Assembly (NCBI RefSeq): GCF_047219225.1
Contig: NZ_CP178208.1
Coordinates: forward strand, 2,790,001-2,854,000
Length of the DNA: 64,000 nucleotides
Source of the DNA: IMCC45349 sp047219225
Lineage (GTDB): Bacteria > Bacteroidota > Bacteroidia > Flavobacteriales > Flavobacteriaceae
Direction: 5' to 3'
Below, piece by piece: positions 19,277 through 27,549 of this stretch. How positions within the stretch are numbered: position 1 is the first letter of the stretch; each line of letters begins with the position of its first letter. The position numbers and the translations under genes were made by a program. The notes beneath the pieces are model-generated. The model was not told the DNA's origin. It saw nothing but the letters and a program-made list of their open reading frames with translations, and ran no database searches.

Positions 19277-19816
19277 ATGAAATATTTTAAATCCTTATTC
19301 ATACTATGTGTGTTATCAATGACTATAGCTTGTAGTTCTGATGATGACAATAATAGCAATACTCAAAATATCCTAAAAGTAGGAGACGAGACGTATCCTA
19401 TCGCTTCAGTTTTTATAGAAACTAGAAATGATAATACCATTCTAAACTTTCAAAATAAATCAGAATCAGAACTAATGAATGCTATTGAAAATGGTGTAAC
19501 GTTAAATGATTTTAATTACAGTTATGTATTGATTAACCAAAATCCATTAGCATCTGGAATATATGGTATTACTGAAATAACAGAATATGAAGTTATATTA
19601 GATGCAACTATCAACGAAGGAGAATTAAATGAAGGAATAGTTGTTTTAGAAGATGATAGTGCAACAATTTCCGCTACTGCAATTGATGCTACAATACATA
19701 GTATAACGGATACATTTTTAGAAATATCTATCACTTTTTTACGTCAAGATGGCGTGGAAATAAGTGCGAGTTATAGCGGAACGTATTTTAACTTTCCTGA
19801 TAGCACTTTAGATTAG
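19277..19816 (+). CDS. Small surface lipoprotein, unknown function
   Basis: A 179-residue predicted lipoprotein. The lipobox is MTIAC (Cys19), followed by SSDDDNN; an acidic stretch just after the lipidated cysteine is the type of signal that directs Bacteroidota lipoproteins to the cell surface. The rest is beta-strand-like with an acidic composition (ITEYEVILDATINEGELNEG, ISITFLRQDGVEISASYSGTYF). I do not recognise the domain. It follows the T9SS protein by 57 bp on the same strand with no terminator between, so the two may be cotranscribed and act together at the surface. Confidence 0.82.
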   Translation: MKYFKSLFILCVLSMTIACSSDDDNNSNTQNILKVGDETYPIASVFIETRNDNTILNFQNKSESELMNAIENGVTLNDFNYSYVLINQNPLASGIYGITEITEYEVILDATINEGELNEGIVVLEDDSATISATAIDATIHSITDTFLEISITFLRQDGVEISASYSGTYFNFPDSTLD

Positions 19817-19861
19817 GTAGTTTAGGTTAATTTTAGTTTAGTAAGCTTTCTTAATGAAAGT

Positions 19862-19892
19862 AAAAAGCGCACTTTTAAAAGTGCGCTTTTTT
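19862..19892. terminator. Bidirectional terminator between convergent genes
   Basis: AAAAAGCGCACTTT/AAAGTGCGCTTTTTT stem with A and T runs on both sides, between the lipoprotein gene (+) and the small membrane protein gene (-) that converge on it. It can serve both. Confidence 0.88.
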
Positions 19893-19896
19893 ATAA

Positions 19897-20142
19897 TTAA
19901 ACATCTGATTTTCCTATGTCATCGATGTTTGGTATTTCTTTATGTTTCTTTTTAATCGTCCATTTAATGGCATACTTTAAAAGAACGTATGCTAAAAATA
20001 TGTCTAATAGAATTGCAGCTATTACAGGACCATCAATAATGAAGTTTTCTACAGCAACAATTTGAATTATTATTCCAATGAAACTCAGAATGAAAAACAA
20101 ACCCAAAATGTAAAATAAAACTCCAAGAATTGTTTTAAACAT
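19897..20142 (-). CDS. Small membrane protein, unknown
   Basis: An 81-residue protein with two strong hydrophobic helices (ILGVLFYILGLFFILSFIGIIIQIV and VIAAILLDIFLAYVLLKYAI) and a basic then acidic cytoplasmic tail (KKKHKEIPNIDDIGKSDV). No family is recognised. Its ATG overlaps the dnaN stop codon by one base (TAATG), so it is translationally coupled to dnaN and belongs to the same transcript. Confidence 0.75.
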   Translation of the reverse strand: MFKTILGVLFYILGLFFILSFIGIIIQIVAVENFIIDGPVIAAILLDIFLAYVLLKYAIKWTIKKKHKEIPNIDDIGKSDV

Positions 20143-21260
20143 TAGCTATTCAGCATTACAGGCATTACTAGCATAGTTACATGTTCGCCTTCATCCAAAC
20201 CATCAACTGGTGTTAAGATTCCTGCTCTATTAGGTAAACTCATTTCTAGCATTACATCATCTGCACTAAGGTTTCCAAGCATTTCAGTTAAGAAACGTGA
20301 GTTGAATCCAATTTGCATATCGTCACCTTGGTAATCACAAGTTAAACGCTCGTCTGCTTTGTTACTGTAATCGATATCTTCAGCAGAAATATTTAATTCA
20401 GAACCAGCCATTTTTAAACGAATTTGGTGTGTTGTTTTATTAGAGAAAATAGATACACGCTTAACAGAGTTTAAAAACTGATTACGACCAATTGTTAACT
20501 TGTTAGGGTTTTCTTTTGGAATTACTGCTTCGTAGTTAGGATATTTCCCATCAATTAAACGACAAATTAATACAGAATTATCGAAAGAGAATTTTGCGTT
20601 AGAGTCGTTATACTCAATAGTTACCTCATCTTCCTTACCAGCTAAAATTCCTTTTAAAAGATTTAAAGGTTTTTTAGGCATAATAAACTCAGCAGTTTCA
20701 CTAGCAGCAACATCATCACGTGTATATTTTACAAGTTTATGAGCATCAGTAGCTACAAATGTTAAGTTTTCAGTAGAGAATTGGAAAAACACACCACTCA
20801 TAACTGGTCTTAAATCGTCATTTCCAGCAGCGAAAATAGTTTTAGAAATTGCAGTTGCTAAAATATCTGAAGCGATTGTTGTAGCACTTGGATTTTCCAA
20901 AGCTACAGCCTTAGGGAATTCTTCACCATTTGCGTATGCTAATGCATATTTACCATGGTTAGAGCTAATCTCTACTGTATTATTGTCTTCAATAATAAAG
21001 GTTAAAGGTTGCTCAGGAAACGTTTTAAGCGTATCTAATAACAATTTAGCCGGAATAGCCACACTGCCTTCACTATCACTTTCTACTTCAAGTGTAGAAG
21101 ACATAGTCGTCTCTAAATCACTTGCAGAAACTGTAAGCTGAGAATGGTCTAATTCAAATAAAAAATTGTCTAATATTGGTAACGTGTTTGAGTTATTAAT
21201 AACACCTCCAAGCACTTGAAGTTGCTTTAACAAATAACTACTTGATACAATAAATTTCAT
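20142..21260 (-). CDS. dnaN: DNA polymerase III beta subunit (sliding clamp)
   Basis: The ring-shaped processivity factor that tethers polymerase III to DNA. The 372 residues are typical, with three clamp domains. Recognisable segments are MKFIVSSSYLLKQLQVLGGVI, LPILDNFLFELDHSQLTVSASDLE, ISKTIFAAGNDDLRPVMSGVFF, and the C-terminal LMPVMLNS-type end that forms part of the partner-binding pocket (here TMLVMPVMLNS). It is not next to dnaA here, so the location gives no evidence for an origin. It overlaps the start of a small membrane protein gene downstream. Confidence 0.97.
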   Translation of the reverse strand: MKFIVSSSYLLKQLQVLGGVINNSNTLPILDNFLFELDHSQLTVSASDLETTMSSTLEVESDSEGSVAIPAKLLLDTLKTFPEQPLTFIIEDNNTVEISSNHGKYALAYANGEEFPKAVALENPSATTIASDILATAISKTIFAAGNDDLRPVMSGVFFQFSTENLTFVATDAHKLVKYTRDDVAASETAEFIMPKKPLNLLKGILAGKEDEVTIEYNDSNAKFSFDNSVLICRLIDGKYPNYEAVIPKENPNKLTIGRNQFLNSVKRVSIFSNKTTHQIRLKMAGSELNISAEDIDYSNKADERLTCDYQGDDMQIGFNSRFLTEMLGNLSADDVMLEMSLPNRAGILTPVDGLDEGEHVTMLVMPVMLNS

Positions 21261-21299
21261 CTATATAAATGTATTTATGTTCTAAATAATGATTATCTA

Positions 21300-21307
21300 C
21301 AAATATA
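21300..21307 (-). promoter_or_regulatory. Possible -7 promoter element of dnaN
   Basis: On the minus strand TATATTTG matches the Bacteroidota -7 consensus TAnnTTTG, 40 bp upstream of the dnaN start. A TTT triplet lies about 21 bp further upstream, in place of the expected TTG of the -33 element. Position and match are suggestive only. Confidence 0.3.
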
Positions 21308-21346
21308 TCTTTTTGAGGCTTAATTATGAAAGAAACTTATTAACAT

Positions 21347-23740
21347 TTAAGCAGTATATTTTTTTCGTCTAAGGTAGTTGAAACCTAAGCCGAAAATAGC
21401 TAGTAAAGTCAATGGTAATGCTATGTTTACCACTTGCCATTTTGTTTTTTCTTCCGAAATACGCTGTTGATCTAAAAAGGCTACAGATAAATCTTTAGAC
21501 CTAATGTTTATAAGTCCATTATCGTCTAGTAGATAATTTACCGAATTCAGTAAAAATTCTTTATTTCCGTAGGTTTGTCCAGTCCATTTATCAAAGCCTA
21601 ATTCTTGAGGACCATTTCTGCCTACATCATTTTTTATGATGTCACCATCTGCAATGACAATCATTTTTGAAGGTGTACTTTTAGTAATATCGTTTTCTAA
21701 CTTAAAAGGCTTTACACGATTGTTATAAACACTTGTAAATTCACCTTCTAATAACACACCAACTGTTTGATTTCCCTTAGAGTATTGCTCTGGTTTTGGT
21801 TCTACAGTTGCCATTTCCAAACTAATTTCTCTTGGTGTACCATCTAATTTAGAGAGTAAAGAACTTTGTAAAAGAATCGTTTTTTTAATAGCGTTATTAG
21901 CTGTTTTTAAGGTGTCTATTTGATTTGCAAAATCTAACTTAACTAAATTGATGTTTTTGATAATTGGATGGTTGTTTTCCGAATTAATTAAAGGCGTATA
22001 AAACCATGGTAGTTGGTTAAATTGCGCTTGACTACCATCACCATTAGCTAAGGTTATTGGAGCAGAGTAGAGGTCGTTAACCAATACAGGATTGATGCGC
22101 ACACCATACTTAAAGAAGAAATCGGTTAGGTTTAAATCTCTAGTTACTGCATAGCTTTTACCTTCTGGATTGTATAAACTATCAGTTTCCATAGCTACTG
22201 CATCAATCATCCATAAACTCTTACCTCCATTCATAGTATATTGATCTAAAACTAATTTCTCTTGCTCTGTAAAAGCTTTGGTTGGTTTAGCTGATATAAT
22301 TAAATCGTAATCCTTTATCTTTTTTAAAGTTTCTTGCGGATTTGAAGCAACACTATCCAAAGTAAAAGGCGCAATAAAGTAGTAATCGCGTAAGGTAGTT
22401 ACAAAGTCTGCAATGTATTTGTTTTCTAATTGACCATTACCTCTTAATACAGCAATTTTACGTCGTTTAGGGTTTACTAATTTGCTAAAGCCATCAGCAA
22501 AAGCATATTCTAAGTGTTGAACAGAATTACTCACTAATTCTTGTTGTGATGCACCTATTTTGTTTTTTATAAGCTGAATTTTAGTAGTGACGTCACCATA
22601 GCTTGCCAATGCCCAAGGAAAAATTACTTCTTGACTCGTTTTTCCACTTTCTTGCACACTTAATTGCATAGGTGTTAAACCACGTTGTGCTAATAGATTA
22701 ATGTTTTGTTGACGTGTAACATCATCTTCAATTGGATTGATAAATTTAAAGTTGATGTTACTATTGTATGCCGAAAATTCTTCTAGAATTTGACGCGTTT
22801 CTGTTTGCAGACGTTTGAACTCTGTTGGAAAGCCTTCACCTTCTAAAAATACATCTATAAGTATTGGCGAATCTACATCTTTAATACTCTCTAAGGTTGC
22901 CTCACTAAGCGTATAGCGTTTGTCGTGAGTTAAATCAAAACGTTGGTAAATAGATTGTGTAAAGATATTTATAACCAATAAACCCATTGGCACAATTGCA
23001 AGTGTAATAGCAGTTTTCTTATCTATTTTTGAAGTGCCTATGCGTTTTACTGTAAAGACAATAAATAGTAAAATAATACTAAAAAAGTAGATAACATCTC
23101 TGGAGTCAATTACACCACGACTCATACTTTTAAAGTGACTACTCATGCCTAATTTATCTACAAAGGTGCTTGAGGTAAAGTCGCCTAAACCTTCAAAACC
23201 TATATAAAATAAGAAGCATAAAAATACGGCACTTATAAAAGCTACGATTTGGTTATCTGATAAGGTAGAAGCAAACACACCAATAGCTGTATAGGCTGCA
23301 ACTAAAAATAACAAGCCAAAGTAAGAACCTATTACACTTCCCATATCTAAGTTACCTATTGGGTTTCCTAGTTGTGAAACCGTGTACACATAGAGTAGTG
23401 TAGGTAATAATGCTAAAAGTATAAGTATAAGTGCACCAAAGTATTTTCCTAGTACAATATGTAAATGTGAAATTGGTTTTGTTAATAACAGTTCTAGTGT
23501 ACCTTGTTTTTTTTCGTCACTAAAGCTACGCATGGTAACTGCTGGAATTAAGAATATTAAAATCCAAGGTGATAATAAAAAGAAGGATGATAAATCGGCA
23601 AAACCATAATTTAAAATATTGAATTCGCCTTTAAATAGCCATAAAAACAAACCATTAAGCAATAAAAATAGTCCAATAACTAAATAGCCAATTGGAGAGG
23701 CAAAAAATGAATTTATTTCTTTTTTAAGTATTGCTAACAT
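21347..23740 (-). CDS. Gliding motility ABC transporter, GldF-GldG fusion
   Basis: Parts of the GldAFG ABC transporter needed for gliding motility in some flavobacteria. The N-terminal part (about 1-235) is a six-helix ABC-2 permease like GldF (start LAILKKEINSFFASPIGYLVIG, motif SDEKKQGTLELLLTKPI). The rest (about 240-797) is GldG: a membrane helix, the motif FDLTHDKRYTLSEAT, a long periplasmic ABC-transporter auxiliary domain (RRKIAVLRGNGQLENKYIADF), and a C-terminal helix before RRKKYTA. In Flavobacterium johnsoniae these are two proteins of about 240 and 560 residues; here the frame is continuous over 797 residues with no stop at the junction. The ATPase gldA is not in the window. Confidence 0.9.
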   Translation of the reverse strand: MLAILKKEINSFFASPIGYLVIGLFLLLNGLFLWLFKGEFNILNYGFADLSSFFLLSPWILIFLIPAVTMRSFSDEKKQGTLELLLTKPISHLHIVLGKYFGALILILLALLPTLLYVYTVSQLGNPIGNLDMGSVIGSYFGLLFLVAAYTAIGVFASTLSDNQIVAFISAVFLCFLFYIGFEGLGDFTSSTFVDKLGMSSHFKSMSRGVIDSRDVIYFFSIILLFIVFTVKRIGTSKIDKKTAITLAIVPMGLLVINIFTQSIYQRFDLTHDKRYTLSEATLESIKDVDSPILIDVFLEGEGFPTEFKRLQTETRQILEEFSAYNSNINFKFINPIEDDVTRQQNINLLAQRGLTPMQLSVQESGKTSQEVIFPWALASYGDVTTKIQLIKNKIGASQQELVSNSVQHLEYAFADGFSKLVNPKRRKIAVLRGNGQLENKYIADFVTTLRDYYFIAPFTLDSVASNPQETLKKIKDYDLIISAKPTKAFTEQEKLVLDQYTMNGGKSLWMIDAVAMETDSLYNPEGKSYAVTRDLNLTDFFFKYGVRINPVLVNDLYSAPITLANGDGSQAQFNQLPWFYTPLINSENNHPIIKNINLVKLDFANQIDTLKTANNAIKKTILLQSSLLSKLDGTPREISLEMATVEPKPEQYSKGNQTVGVLLEGEFTSVYNNRVKPFKLENDITKSTPSKMIVIADGDIIKNDVGRNGPQELGFDKWTGQTYGNKEFLLNSVNYLLDDNGLINIRSKDLSVAFLDQQRISEEKTKWQVVNIALPLTLLAIFGLGFNYLRRKKYTA

Positions 23741-23770
23741 TTTTAGTTTATAAGTTTATTTGTTCTGTCA

Positions 23771-23790
23771 TATCGAGCGCAGTCGAGATA
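23771..23790. repeat. REP-like hairpin, copy 4
   Basis: TATCGAGCGCAGTCGAGATA: same TCGAGCGCAGTCGA core as the copies near 6416 and 10753, but with TA/TA as outer pairs. It lies in the 123-bp gap between the gldF-gldG gene and the monooxygenase-fold gene, 30 bp upstream of the gldF-gldG start. Confidence 0.7.
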
Positions 23791-23863
23791 TCTCATTTTA
23801 TTGTTTATTCGTTCTCGATATTTTCAACATTTTTAAAAATAATTCAAACTAACTTAATTTTGA

Positions 23864-24160
23864 TTATTCTAAACTCACCAATTTATCCACACTCCACGCT
23901 TGTGGTTTGTCATTAAACAATGGTTTTGTTTTAGCCCAAACATTTTTAAATAGTTCGGAGTGTCTGTAATTTTCTAAATCACTTTCTTTTTCCCAATAAC
24001 TATAAGTAAAAAATATGTTTGGATTATTCTTATCTCTATATAACTCTAAAAAACGACAACCATCGAAATTTCGTATATCATTTTTGTTTTTATGAAAGTT
24101 TTCAAGAAACGCATCAATGTTTTCTTCGGCAAAACTCATTTTTACAATACGTACAAACAT
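23864..24160 (-). CDS. Antibiotic biosynthesis monooxygenase (ABM) fold protein
   Basis: A 98-residue dimeric alpha-beta barrel protein of the YgiN/ABM type. The family pattern is visible: an initial strand MFVRIVKMSF, helix ENIDAFLENFHKNKNDIRNF, then DGCRFLELYRDKNNPNIFFTYSYWEKESDLENYRHSELFKNVW. Members oxidise quinols or similar aromatics, and many act without cofactor; the substrate here is unknown. It starts 4 bp after the stop of the SAM hydrolase gene, so the two are cotranscribed. Confidence 0.85.
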   Translation of the reverse strand: MFVRIVKMSFAEENIDAFLENFHKNKNDIRNFDGCRFLELYRDKNNPNIFFTYSYWEKESDLENYRHSELFKNVWAKTKPLFNDKPQAWSVDKLVSLE

Positions 24161-24164
24161 AAAA

Positions 24165-25001
24165 TTATCCTTTTAAAAAGTTTACAGTTACAGTATCCAT
24201 CATAGTTAAGCCCATAAGTGTAGAGGCACTACCAACCGAGGCGCAGTTACTTTTATAAACTGCAATTTCTAAATAGTTTGATGAGTTAAACACTACAAGT
24301 CCTTTACCTTCATCATGACGCTTGTCTTCTGGAATTTCAAAATTGATAATATCGCTGTACTTATGATATATCTTTTTAAACTTATGGTTTCTTGCATACA
24401 CTTCAAAAGGACGTCCTTTTTGAATGCTTTCAAAAAACTTACGTCGTATGTTGGTAATCACGTTTCCGTAATTGTCTATGTAAATTACACTACCAATAAT
24501 TTGGTTTTGCTCAGCATTAACAAACGGAATAATATTTTTTATAGGTTTAATCTTGTCTATTAACTTTCCAATAACCTCCAACGTTCCACCACGAGCTATA
24601 TGACAAGCTACACGCACAAACACATCTAACACAGGGAAGCTTGTAGATATTTTATCGTGAATATTAATTTCTACAATTTTTTCTGGTGCAATTTCGGCAC
24701 AAATCATACTCATAATACCATTGTTGGCACAAATAAAATAATGATCGTCTAGCTTTAATGCAATATGTTTGTTTTCTTGGTTGATTTCAGAATCGATACC
24801 AATAATATGTATGGTGCCTTTAGGAAAACTACTATAAGCATTCTGGATAATATAAGCAGCTTCTGGAATACTAAATGGCGATACAGAGTGTGAGATATCA
24901 ACAATTCTCACATCTGGAACTTCACTATATATAGCGCCTTTTACTGCGCCAGCAAAGTGATCTTTCTCTCCAAAATCAGTTGTTAAGGTAATTATTGCCA
25001 T
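24165..25001 (-). CDS. SAM hydroxide adenosyltransferase (DUF62) family protein
   Basis: A DUF62-type enzyme; characterised members hydrolyse S-adenosylmethionine to adenosine and methionine. The 278-residue product has the N-terminal signature ITLTTDFGEKDHFAGAVKGAI, the motif DISHSVSPFSIPEAAYII, the central NNGIMSMI segment, and the C-terminal SNCASVGSASTLMGL signature. The ATG at 25001 is chosen; the frame extends to a TTG at 25007 but family members start at MAIITLTTDF. Divergent from phoH across a 210-bp gap. It leads a two-gene unit with the ABM-fold gene. Confidence 0.92.
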   Translation of the reverse strand: MAIITLTTDFGEKDHFAGAVKGAIYSEVPDVRIVDISHSVSPFSIPEAAYIIQNAYSSFPKGTIHIIGIDSEINQENKHIALKLDDHYFICANNGIMSMICAEIAPEKIVEINIHDKISTSFPVLDVFVRVACHIARGGTLEVIGKLIDKIKPIKNIIPFVNAEQNQIIGSVIYIDNYGNVITNIRRKFFESIQKGRPFEVYARNHKFKKIYHKYSDIINFEIPEDKRHDEGKGLVVFNSSNYLEIAVYKSNCASVGSASTLMGLTMMDTVTVNFLKG

Positions 25002-25211
25002 TGGCAAATTTGTTGATATTTCTTTAAATTATTGGATGTAAAATGGATTACATTTGAGTTTTACAAACCTACATAATTTTTTCCGTTTTTATTTTCAGAT
25101 TTGGAAGGAAAAATTAATATATTTAGGGAGCTGTTATCAACACTAATTAGATTATTAAACGACATAAATCTATTACATCTGTTAAGATTTGTATTTTAAA
25201 AACAACTGCTT

Positions 25212-26165
25212 TTGAACGAACTTATTATCGAGCTTGAAGAAATTACTCCAAAAGAATTTTTTGGAGCCCAAAATTCAAATATTGTACTTTTAAAAAAGTA
25301 CTTCCCAAAATTAAAAATTGTAGCACGCGGAAATAAAATTAAAGCTTTTGGCGACGAAGAAATGCTAGAAGAGTTTGATAGACGCTTGTCTATGCTTATT
25401 AATCATTTTGGAAAGTACAATAAATTAGACGAAAACGTTATTGAGCGTGTACTTACCAGTCGTACCAAAGACGATTATGAAACTTCTGCATCTAGTGGTG
25501 AGGTTTTGGTACATGGTGTAAGTGGTCGCTTAATAAAAGCGCAAACTGCTAACCAACGTAAATTGGTAGAGAGTATGCGTAAAAACGATATGGTGTTTGC
25601 TATTGGTCCAGCTGGAACAGGAAAAACATATACAGGTGTTGCATTGGCTGTACAAGCTTTAAAAAATAAAGAAGTTAGACGTATTATATTAACGCGTCCA
25701 GCTGTAGAAGCAGGTGAAAATCTTGGGTTTTTACCTGGTGATTTAAAAGAAAAATTAGACCCTTACATGCAACCGTTGTACGATGCATTACGTGATATGA
25801 TTCCAGCTGAAAAGCTAGATAGTTATATCGAGAAAGGTATTATACAAATTGCTCCTTTAGCGTTTATGCGTGGTCGTACACTTGATAATGCCTTTGTGAT
25901 ATTGGACGAAGGTCAAAACACCACACATGCACAAATGAAAATGTTTTTAACCAGAATGGGTAAAAACGCCAAATTCTTATTAACTGGAGACCCTGGACAA
26001 ATCGATTTACCACGTCGTACTATTTCTGGTTTAAAAGAGGCCTTACTAATACTTAAAAATGTAGAAGGTGTTGGCATTATCTTTTTAGACGATAAAGATG
26101 TGATTCGTCATAAACTTGTCAAGAAAATTATTTCGGCTTATAAGAGTATAGAAAATAGGGAATAA
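25212..26165 (+). CDS. PhoH family ATPase
   Basis: A cytosolic P-loop ATPase of the PhoH/YbeZ type, linked in other bacteria to ribosome and RNA metabolism. The 317-residue product has the Walker A motif GPAGTGKTYTGVALAVQAL (about residues 134-152), the RPAVEAGENLGFLPGDLKEK signature, Walker B ILDEGQNTTHAQMKMFLTRMG and the sensor TGDPGQIDLP. The start is TTG at 25212, since no in-frame ATG lies nearby and the N-terminus LNELIIELEEITPKEFFG matches the family. It is followed by purC 161 bp downstream. Confidence 0.94.
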   Translation: MNELIIELEEITPKEFFGAQNSNIVLLKKYFPKLKIVARGNKIKAFGDEEMLEEFDRRLSMLINHFGKYNKLDENVIERVLTSRTKDDYETSASSGEVLVHGVSGRLIKAQTANQRKLVESMRKNDMVFAIGPAGTGKTYTGVALAVQALKNKEVRRIILTRPAVEAGENLGFLPGDLKEKLDPYMQPLYDALRDMIPAEKLDSYIEKGIIQIAPLAFMRGRTLDNAFVILDEGQNTTHAQMKMFLTRMGKNAKFLLTGDPGQIDLPRRTISGLKEALLILKNVEGVGIIFLDDKDVIRHKLVKKIISAYKSIENRE

Positions 26166-26261
26166 AGCTGTTTTCTGTTTTTATAATATAGTATGAGCTG
26201 TTGTTAATATCCAACTCATAACTAATTAGGTTTTGCGCATTCGTATTTCTTATTAAAATAT

Positions 26262-26269
26262 TACTTTTG
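26262..26269 (+). promoter_or_regulatory. Possible -7 promoter element of purC
   Basis: TACTTTTG followed by CGCC, matching the TAnnTTTG consensus, 57 bp upstream of the purC start. No convincing -33 TTG at the standard spacing was seen. Confidence 0.25.
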
Positions 26270-26326
26270 CGCCACAACTAATTATACACAACTATAACGT
26301 TTCTTTTAAGCGTTAAAAACAACACA

Positions 26327-27274
26327 ATGAGTAATACAATTACAGACACTAATTTTAATTTTCCTGGACAAAAAAGTGTTTACAAAGGAAAAGTTCGCGA
26401 GGTTTATAATATTAACGACGATGTTCTTGTAATGGTAGCTACAGATAGGCTTTCTGCTTTTGATGTAGTGATGCCAAAAGGGATTCCGTATAAAGGACAA
26501 ATATTAAACCAGATTGCTACAAAAATGATGAAGGACACCGAAGATTTGGTTCCAAACTGGTTACTAGATACACCAGATCCTAATGTAGCAGTTGGTCATT
26601 TATGTGAGCCTTTTAAAGTAGAAATGGTGATTCGTGGTTATATGTCTGGACATGCAGCACGTGAGTACAAAGCTGGAAAACGTATGTTATGTGGTGTACC
26701 AATGCCAGAAGGTATGAAGGAAAATGATAAATTTCCTGAGCCAATAATTACTCCAGCAACCAAAGCCGAAATGGGAGACCATGACGAAGATATTTCGCGC
26801 GAAGACATTTTAGTAAAAGGTATTGTAAGTGAAGCTGATTATTTAGTGTTAGAAGATTATACACGTAAGTTATTTCAACGCGGAAGTGAAATAGCTGCGA
26901 AACGCGGATTAATTTTAGTAGATACTAAATATGAATTTGGTAAAACGAAGGATGGTAAAATTGTATTGATTGATGAAATACATACACCAGATTCATCACG
27001 TTATTTTTATGCTGATGGTTACCAAGAACGTCAAGATAGAGGCGAAGCGCAAAAGCAATTATCTAAAGAATTTGTGCGCCAATGGTTAATTAGTAACAAC
27101 TTTCAAGGATTAGAAGGGCAAACAGTACCTTTTATGAGTGATGAATACATTGAAAGTGTTAGCGAGCGTTATATTGAACTATACGAGAATATTACAGGAG
27201 AAACTTTTGTAAAAGCAGATGTATCTAACATACAAGTACGTATAGAAAAAAATGTATTAGCGTATTTAAAGTAA
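26327..27274 (+). CDS. purC: SAICAR synthase (phosphoribosylaminoimidazole-succinocarboxamide synthase)
   Basis: Catalyses ATP-dependent joining of aspartate to CAIR in purine biosynthesis. The 315-residue length fits the longer SAICAR synthetase subtype. Visible signatures: KGKVREVYNINDDVLVMVAT, DRLSAFDVVMPKGIPYKGQ, VEMVIRGYMSGHAAREYKAG, and the ATP-binding LILVDTKYEFGKTKDGKIVL followed by DEIHTPDSSRYF. It follows phoH and is closed by a terminator 27 bp after the stop. Immediately beyond that terminator lies the first cassette insertion. Confidence 0.97.
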   Translation: MSNTITDTNFNFPGQKSVYKGKVREVYNINDDVLVMVATDRLSAFDVVMPKGIPYKGQILNQIATKMMKDTEDLVPNWLLDTPDPNVAVGHLCEPFKVEMVIRGYMSGHAAREYKAGKRMLCGVPMPEGMKENDKFPEPIITPATKAEMGDHDEDISREDILVKGIVSEADYLVLEDYTRKLFQRGSEIAAKRGLILVDTKYEFGKTKDGKIVLIDEIHTPDSSRYFYADGYQERQDRGEAQKQLSKEFVRQWLISNNFQGLEGQTVPFMSDEYIESVSERYIELYENITGETFVKADVSNIQVRIEKNVLAYLK

Positions 27275-27300
27275 TTTATATACAGAAGAAATATAAAATG

Positions 27301-27331
27301 AAAAGCCCTTGAATTATCAAGGGCTTTTTTT
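27301..27331 (+). terminator. Rho-independent terminator of purC
   Basis: AAAAGCCCTTGA/ATTATCAAGGGCTTTT: 10-bp GC-containing stem with a seven-T run, 27 bp after the purC stop codon. Confidence 0.88.
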
Positions 27332-27356
27332 GTGTTTATTTTGAAGGTTCGTTTAA

Positions 27357-27549
27357 CGGTCTAGTATAAGAAAAGTAGGGCAGTTGTATGCGTTACTTTT
27401 CGGATTAAGCTAAAGCCGAATTTTTAAATTTTGTTATTTATCTTTTCTCCTTTTAATATACCAAATTTAAAAATTTGGCGACTTGACAAATACGCACAGA
27501 CCTTTCGATTAAGCACTTTTTGCCCTATTTTTTTTATACATTGTTAGGC
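27357..27549 (-). repeat. attC-like site of cassette A
   Basis: Read on the minus strand: R box GCCTAAC, a 3-nt spacer AAT, then GTATAAAAAAAATAGGGCA (27540-27522 region). About 140 nt later comes the matching arm TGCCCTACTTTTCTTATAC, then a 6-nt spacer and G, where the cassette ends. In a circular cassette that G joins TTAGGC to complete GTTAGGC. The 19-nt L-type arms pair at 17 of 19 positions. The full site is about 195 bp, long for an attC. The central part is similar to that of cassette B (CTTTTCGG and TTAAGCACT blocks). Confidence 0.65.
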
